A stretch of 6,590 bases of DNA from the NCBI GenBank assembly GCA_003353825.1, contig PIVW01000332.1, positions 1-6,590 of the forward strand. Reading direction: 5' to 3'. This DNA comes from Chloroflexota bacterium. GTDB taxonomy: Bacteria; Chloroflexota; Anaerolineae; J102. Made by a program: the position numbers and the translations under genes. The first letter of the stretch is position 1. Every line of letters begins with the position of its first letter. Under the pieces are notes generated by a model that worked only from the letters and a program-made list of their open reading frames with translations, searched no databases and was not told where the DNA came from. Shown in pieces: positions 5,589 to 6,590 of the stretch.

Positions 5589-6590
5589 ATCATTAGTAAA
5601 GAGAACCATCACCTTGCCGAACTTCCGGATCTTGAGCCTGTACGTTGTCTTGTTGCTAGCCCTTTCTTTGGTGCTGGTGACGGGTTACGCGCTTGCGCTT
5701 GATTCAGGCGCGCCTGAATCACCAGAATCCTCTGTGCAGTCAGGAGTGCAGTGGGGATTCTCTGGAACGATCATTCACTATAATTATGATGGACCTCCGT
5801 CCGGTGTTGAACGATTGAGTGTGCAGTTGCGCGGCGTCGACAGTTCTGGTACGGATAAACTACTGTGGGGAACTAACGTACGGGCGGATGGAACTTTCTG
5901 GGTGCACACATCGCTAGAGTATGAAACCTACAATATTATCCTGCACCTAAATGACACGCAATTTCTGATGGCCGGCGTCCGCTTAGGAGCGGGAGCCTCG
6001 GTCTGTGGCCAAAACACCATTTGTTACAAGAATATTCCACCGGGCCAATACCATGGATCGGGATTTAAGATCACGGGTGGGCCCACTCCGACTGGCACGG
6101 CCACCCCGACCAGTACGGTCACCCTGACCAGCACACCATCACCCTCACCAACTGCAACCCCTACGCCCGAACCATGGCGATTCCGTGGCCACACCTATGA
6201 GGGGGCCCATGGGGACACATCCTTGCCTCTGGCGAATGTGACTCTACATCTCTATGGCTACGATTCTTGTGAAGGCGAAACTCAAGCGGCTTATTCGACC
6301 TCGACCACAAGCCAAGCTGATGGATTCTGGAACTTCTTCGTCTCTGCAGGGGAAAGCTATGGGCGTTACAGAGTTGTGGCCGATACGCCCGAAGGATTGG
6401 AAACCGCCGGTGTGATATCAGAAGGTGGGGTGATCGTCAATCCCACTATCATCGAATGGTGCCGGCCTAAGGCAGAGACTTATCTGAACCAGTTCTTTTT
6501 CGTTCAGCCCCTGCCCACGCCCTTACCCACGCCGACCGCAACCACTACCCCCACCCCCACCCCCGCCACCACCCCCGCCACCGGCCTGGC
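5572..6590 (+). CDS. Secreted Thr/Pro-linker protein with tandem beta-sandwich repeats (3' end outside window)
   Basis: The frame is open from 5551 to the right edge; 339 codons are visible from TTG 5572. From that start, residues 1-19 are positively charged, 20-37 are hydrophobic (ILSLYVVLLLALSLVLVT) and A40-L41-A42 is a signal peptidase I site, so the protein is exported. Two similar modules follow, about 60-165 and 202-310. Each opens with WxFxG, has a VxLxL/LxG strand and an ADGxxW turn (RADGTFWVH, QADGFWNFF), like transthyretin/carboxypeptidase-regulatory or SdrD-type folds (inference). Each is followed by a Thr/Pro-rich linker (171-201 and from 313). Each module has two Cys. No catalytic motif is seen, so an adhesive or structural surface role is more likely than an enzyme. 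The start is uncertain: AGGAG directly abuts TTG 5572 with no spacing, and TTG 5614 also leaves a full signal peptide. Its neighbour is a sigma/FecR-Ig pair. Confidence 0.8.
   Translation, partial: MSKSLKSLVKRTITLPNFRILSLYVVLLLALSLVLVTGYALALDSGAPESPESSVQSGVQWGFSGTIIHYNYDGPPSGVERLSVQLRGVDSSGTDKLLWGTNVRADGTFWVHTSLEYETYNIILHLNDTQFLMAGVRLGAGASVCGQNTICYKNIPPGQYHGSGFKITGGPTPTGTATPTSTVTLTSTPSPSPTATPTPEPWRFRGHTYEGAHGDTSLPLANVTLHLYGYDSCEGETQAAYSTSTTSQADGFWNFFVSAGESYGRYRVVADTPEGLETAGVISEGGVIVNPTIIEWCRPKAETYLNQFFFVQPLPTPLPTPTATTTPTPTPATTPATGL
5700..5721. repeat. 22-bp perfect palindrome inside the secreted-protein gene
   Basis: The half-site TGATTCAGGCG is followed directly by its reverse complement with no spacer. 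It lies just after the signal-peptide codons. Further copies of the GATTC/GAATC word occur at 5725-5730 and 5755-5760. A spacer-free palindrome of this length suits a dimeric DNA-binding protein better than an RNA hairpin. Confidence 0.6.
6082..6174 (+). repeat. Thr/Pro-rich linker-coding low-complexity sequence (first copy)
   Basis: The DNA is made of degenerate ACx CCx codons and encodes a 31-residue linker rich in Thr, Pro and Ser (TPTSTV..., PSPSPTATPTP). It joins the two folded modules. Such extended linkers are common in secreted Chloroflexota proteins and may be glycosylated (family knowledge). Confidence 0.75.
6508..6590 (+). repeat. Thr/Pro-rich linker-coding low-complexity sequence (second copy, cut by window end)
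   Basis: The second linker begins PLPTPLPTPTATTTP and reads on past the window edge. The DNA is strikingly C-rich, with runs of ACC CCC. Its placement after the second module suggests a module-linker-module pattern continuing outside the window. Such DNA is prone to assembly and length errors. Confidence 0.75.

Overview
The window reads as a bacterial chromosome segment from a Chloroflexota-like organism (inference). Three things suggest this: a MutL whose N-terminus has the style I associate with that phylum, Thr-Pro (TPTPTATPTP-type) linkers in a secreted protein, and almost no Shine-Dalgarno sequences. Two divergent genes instead have promoter -10 boxes 6-7 nt before their ATG, which predicts leaderless mRNAs. 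Base composition is moderate and there is no rRNA, tRNA or CRISPR array.

Layout: positions 1-282 hold no convincing gene, only small inverted repeats. mutL (283-2076, minus) encodes a complete 597-aa mismatch-repair protein of the endonuclease type. It diverges from a HAD-superfamily pyrimidine 5'-nucleotidase-like gene (2186-2839, plus), with both promoters packed into the 109 bp between the start codons. The 309-bp gap at 2840-3148 contains a -10 box, nested stem-loops and a good intrinsic terminator, so it could encode a ~180-nt structured RNA or be a structured 3' UTR. A two-gene operon follows. An ECF sigma factor (3149-3781) lies 8 nt before a membrane-anchored FecR-domain protein with Ig-like C-terminal domains (3790-5175), its probable anti-sigma or sensor partner. 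The 396-bp gap at 5176-5571 is rich in structure: two extended -10 promoters, a 9-bp perfect hairpin, a 181-bp MITE-like element with 14-bp inverted ends and a 5-bp flanking duplication, and a folded leader. The last gene (from about 5572, running off the right edge) encodes a secreted protein with tandem beta-sandwich-like repeats joined by Thr/Pro-rich linkers.

How the parts may work together: mutL and the HAD gene are housekeeping (repair and nucleotide metabolism) and share only a promoter region. The sigma factor, FecR-Ig protein and secreted repeat protein form a plausible cell-surface signalling module. The FecR-Ig protein would sense something outside the membrane and control the sigma factor, and the adjacent surface protein could be a target or a ligand. 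The sigma/FecR pairing is well supported by sequence and spacing. The link to the secreted protein is inference from adjacency.
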